Below, piece after piece: positions 61,351 through 64,000 of a stretch of 64,000 bases of DNA (positions within the stretch are counted from its first letter, which is position 1; each line of letters starts with the position of its first letter). Origin of the DNA: Humulus lupulus (lineage: Eukaryota > Streptophyta > Magnoliopsida > Rosales > Cannabaceae); the NCBI RefSeq assembly GCF_963169125.1, contig NC_084801.1, forward strand, positions 77,627,696 through 77,691,695, written 5' to 3'. Under the pieces are notes generated by a model. That model did no database searches, was not told the DNA's origin, and worked only from the letters and a program-made list of their open reading frames with translations. The translations under genes and the position numbers were made by a program.

Positions 61351-62364
61351 TTTTCCCCCAAGCTCCTGCTCGTGTATGACGTCATCACTTTCTGACCTAC
61401 ACAATAGGGGCTTTTAGACTTCTGTTACACAAAACCATGCCTACCCACTACTCAAGTACTAGACATGTGGTGTACTGCAATTGGCGCCTGTTTGGGTTTC
61501 AAGGACTGTAAAAATTATCTTGTCACCTTTTTGCCACCGTTTTGTCTATTTAACCTTGGCCCTTGGATCTTGAACTAACCCAATTGGATGGCCCAGATCA
61601 ATCTACACAGTTTACGTATAAAAGGGATGGCCAAGTTTCATACTTCACCACCTTTCATTTAAAAATTTTCCTCTTCTGCACTTCCGAATCTCTCTTCTTT
61701 TCTAGAAATCTCTAATAATTGTTTGCCGCACCCAGTCGCTTAGAAGTTTTATAGGAACTTCCCTTCACTAAGTCTACATATCACCGTAGAAGAACACACT
61801 GTAAGTGTCTCATTCTTTGGTTTTAAGAGTTTTTTTTAATGGAAATTTGTTCTTCACCATGTTCATCTGCAATATTCACTGTAGTCACTGTTAGACTACT
61901 TCTAAATGTTTTTTAGGGAATAGGTTTCGACTTAGGTTCAACGGGTGAGTCCAAAAATAGCTCTACAAATAAGACATTCATAAAACTGAGAAATTTAAAT
62001 CTTGGTAATTTTAATGGTGAATTAATTTAAAAAATACCCATTTGGGATAAAGGAAACGAAGGGTTTTTAGGTTTCAAACTAGACAGCTTAGAGGTTACAT
62101 TTCTTAGGTGGTTTTGTACTAAACCGCCGCCCAAGTTAAGGATTGGTCTGGCAGTCTGACATTTGGGTCCCTAAATATCAGGGGTCTGTTAGGAAACCAA
62201 GGCACATAACTTAGGGTATCACGTGGCATCATGCGATGGGGCTGAGGCTAACCTCAGCTCATATAATAAAAGTAAACCATTCCCCCTTTATATTCTCGTG
62301 TCATAGACATTAAATCCTCATAGGTCGCCTACTAACTAGGTCATTCAGCTCGTTAGGTGATCTG
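61351..62364 (+). promoter_or_regulatory. Tat-III 3' region with promoter and 5'UTR intron of its antisense gene
   Basis: Counterpart of 47080-48089 in reverse. Near the LTR it shares ATAGGGGCTTTTAG. A TATA box CGTATAAAAGGG lies at 61615-61626. A donor ACACACT-GTAAGTG lies at 61801 and an acceptor CGTTAG at 62355-62356, nine bases from the ATG. The deduced intron is 556 bp. The same order and spacing as in Tat-II supports both. Confidence 0.7.
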
Positions 62365-62520
62365 ATGGCTCCTCAAAAGAAAACTGCCTTAAAGAAGAAT
62401 GCATCATGCTCGTCCGCTTTGCAGAAGAATAAGGGGAAGTAGATCGCCCCAAAGTCTCTGCTGAACAAGGGGCTAGAAGTTTCAGAGATTATGTACTCCC
62501 AACTGTTACGAGAGTGCATT
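62365..62520 (+). pseudogene. Tat-III antisense gene, N-terminal fragment
   Basis: MAPQKKTALKKNASCS... aligns with the N-terminus of the Tat-II antisense product (MAPKKNAPKR). Codon 26 is TAG. Similarity ends near 62510-62520, where Athila gag sequence begins. Confidence 0.78.
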
Positions 62521-62522
62521 CA

Positions 62523-62835
62523 TACATCAGACACCCCATAGTTGTTGCTAACAATTTTGAGATCAAGTCAGAAATACTACAAATGGTCTAGTCCACCGTT
62601 CAATTTGGTGGATTACCTATGGAGGACCCAAACATGCACCTAACTAATTTCCTGGAGCTGTGTGAAACTTTCTAGATGAATGGGGTGAGTGACGATGCTA
62701 TCAGATTGAGGTTGTTCCCATTCTCACTAAGGGAAAGAGCCAAGAGTTGGTTAAACTATCTGCAAGCCAACAATATTAACACTTGGGAGGAGCTAGCACA
62801 TAAGTTTCTCACAAAGTTCTTTCCTCCATCAAAGG
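62523..62835 (+). pseudogene. Athila-type gag fragment
   Basis: Readable as [81 protein letters not shown], typical of Athila gag, with stops at two codons. It abuts the antisense-gene fragment on the left and is cut by an LTR at 62836. Confidence 0.85.
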
Positions 62836-64000
62836 TGTAATGCCCTAATACCTTAGAGCCGTTACTAAGGGAGTTTAAAATGTGCATTTAACTAGCTAAC
62901 CAAGCATTTAACTCGAAAGAGTAACTAAACAGTAACAAAATCACATAATTTTAAAATGTAAACATTCATTGACATGTGCGCATTGCCGTTACTAAGTGTC
63001 TTAACATTAGGGATCCCGAAAATTCCGTTTATAAATATTTACAACTCAAAATATGTTTTAGGTTGACTAAATGACAAAATAGGGTTCAGTACAAAGCATC
63101 TCCCAAAAATACCTCTGGCCGTGGCAGCCAGGTAGACCAGACATGTGCGCGTTGCCTCACGCTCTCCGTACTCATGGTTGGCCGATCTTCCCCTTGCCAT
63201 TACCTGCACCACAGAGCACCCGTGAGTTGAAGCCCAGCAAGAAAATTCCACACAAATAGATAACATATGCAAGTCAATCACTCAGCACATAACAAATCCG
63301 CCAACAGGCTAAACATATACAGTTGTGCCCTCCCAGGCGCTTTACCAGGCCCTGGGTTCGCGGTCTACACCATAAGGATATCCCATGTATCCTTTAGGGT
63401 CTTACCTTGGCAACTCGCACTCCGCGTGCTAAAGGCTGCTCCCGGCCCCTTGCCGTTCTCAGCCTTCGCCGTTCTTGGCCTTCACCGTTCCTGGCTCTTG
63501 CCGATCATTCACATATTTGCATACATAGCATAATTAATCAAACACTTAAACATGTATTAACATAATAAATGGGCTATGCCCTGCACATAATCATATAGGG
63601 CTGCGCCTTGCAACACAACTATGGGCCTCGCCCTGCTTTATGAGTACAATGGTTTTCTAACTTGTGTCCCGAGCTTCTTGAGCACCAAAATCCTGAGCAC
63701 GATCCTCTAACCCGAGCCTCGCTGATAACCTAGTCACAACACATACATAACACTCTCATTACTAACCAATTTATAATCATCTCCCGAAACCAATCCCGTG
63801 CTCTCAGGACCTCCCATTTCCCCCCACAAGGTAGCGGAAGCATCCCCCGAGCCCCCTGAGCCAAAACCCTACAAACCCATTTTTCCCCTGCCCAGAGATT
63901 GCCCTAGCGCTGCGGCACCACCATATAGGGGCCGCGATGCCCAGAATGGTGCCCTTCTCCTGATGCATCCTAGCGCTGCGACACAAAAGAACAGGGCCGC
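62836..64000 (-). mobile_element. Inverted Tekay-like LTR, runs off the window
   Basis: Starts TGTAATGCCC inside Athila gag. It contains the inverted minisatellite (63436-63505) and palindrome doublets at 63909/63931 (22 bp) and 63975/63996 (21 bp). No internal part is seen; whether it is solo cannot be decided. Confidence 0.85.
63909..64000. repeat. GC palindrome doublets in the last LTR
   Basis: GCTGCGGC 63909, GCCGCGAT 63931, GCTGCGAC 63975, GCCGC... 63996 (cut by the window end). Spacing 22 and 21 bp, doublets 66 bp apart. Confidence 0.82.

Overview
The window is nuclear DNA of a flowering plant, most likely a eudicot with a repeat-rich genome. Two intron-bearing genes with plant homologues sit in a gene island at about 10.5-19.4 kb. 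Nearly everything else is LTR retrotransposons of plant lineages (Ty3/gypsy Tekay-like chromovirus, Athila, Tat/Retand-like; Ty1/copia; Cassandra TRIM). I cannot name the species.

Left arm (1-10.5 kb): the 5' part of a minus-strand Tat element (gag plus its 866-bp 5' LTR), then a decayed minus-strand Athila pol. An inverted solo Tekay-like LTR splits the Athila RT and carries a perfect 5-bp target-site duplication (TSD). A truncated plus-strand Tekay 5' LTR with leader follows.

Gene island (10.5-19.4 kb): a complete 10-exon DPH2 gene (diphthamide synthesis, minus strand) and a complete 8-exon gene for a small trigger-factor-like protein (plus strand). They are divergent and share a 312-bp promoter with four TGGGCC/TGGGCT-type site II elements. 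Both products act around translation.

Central nest (19.4-54.7 kb): a fossil Tat pol is interrupted by a Ty1/copia element (20115-54500, TSD GTTAA). That is interrupted by a Tekay-like element (25311-50408, TSD ATCTG). Its 5' LTR holds an inverted solo LTR (26410-29986, TSD TTTAA), which holds an Athila-like solo LTR (27134-28526, TSD GCTAC). Its 3' LTR holds a 12.3-kb Tat element (36564-48856, TSD CTAAT) with two 767-bp LTRs, gag-pol, a 119-bp tandem array and an antisense gene with its own TATA box and 5'UTR intron. The integrase catalytic core of this Tat element is deleted.

Right arm (54.7-64 kb): more Tekay-type LTRs in opposing orientations, a Cassandra TRIM with 5S-like LTRs split by a solo LTR, the 3' end of an inverted Tat element with a second copy of the antisense-gene promoter and start, an Athila gag scrap, and another inverted LTR running off the end.

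The most unexpected structure is a geometric one. LTRs of at least two families carry GC-rich palindromes (GCCGCGGC and decayed forms) in doublets 21-22 bp apart, with doublets repeating about every 65-75 bp. One further LTR type keeps the geometry with a different palindrome.
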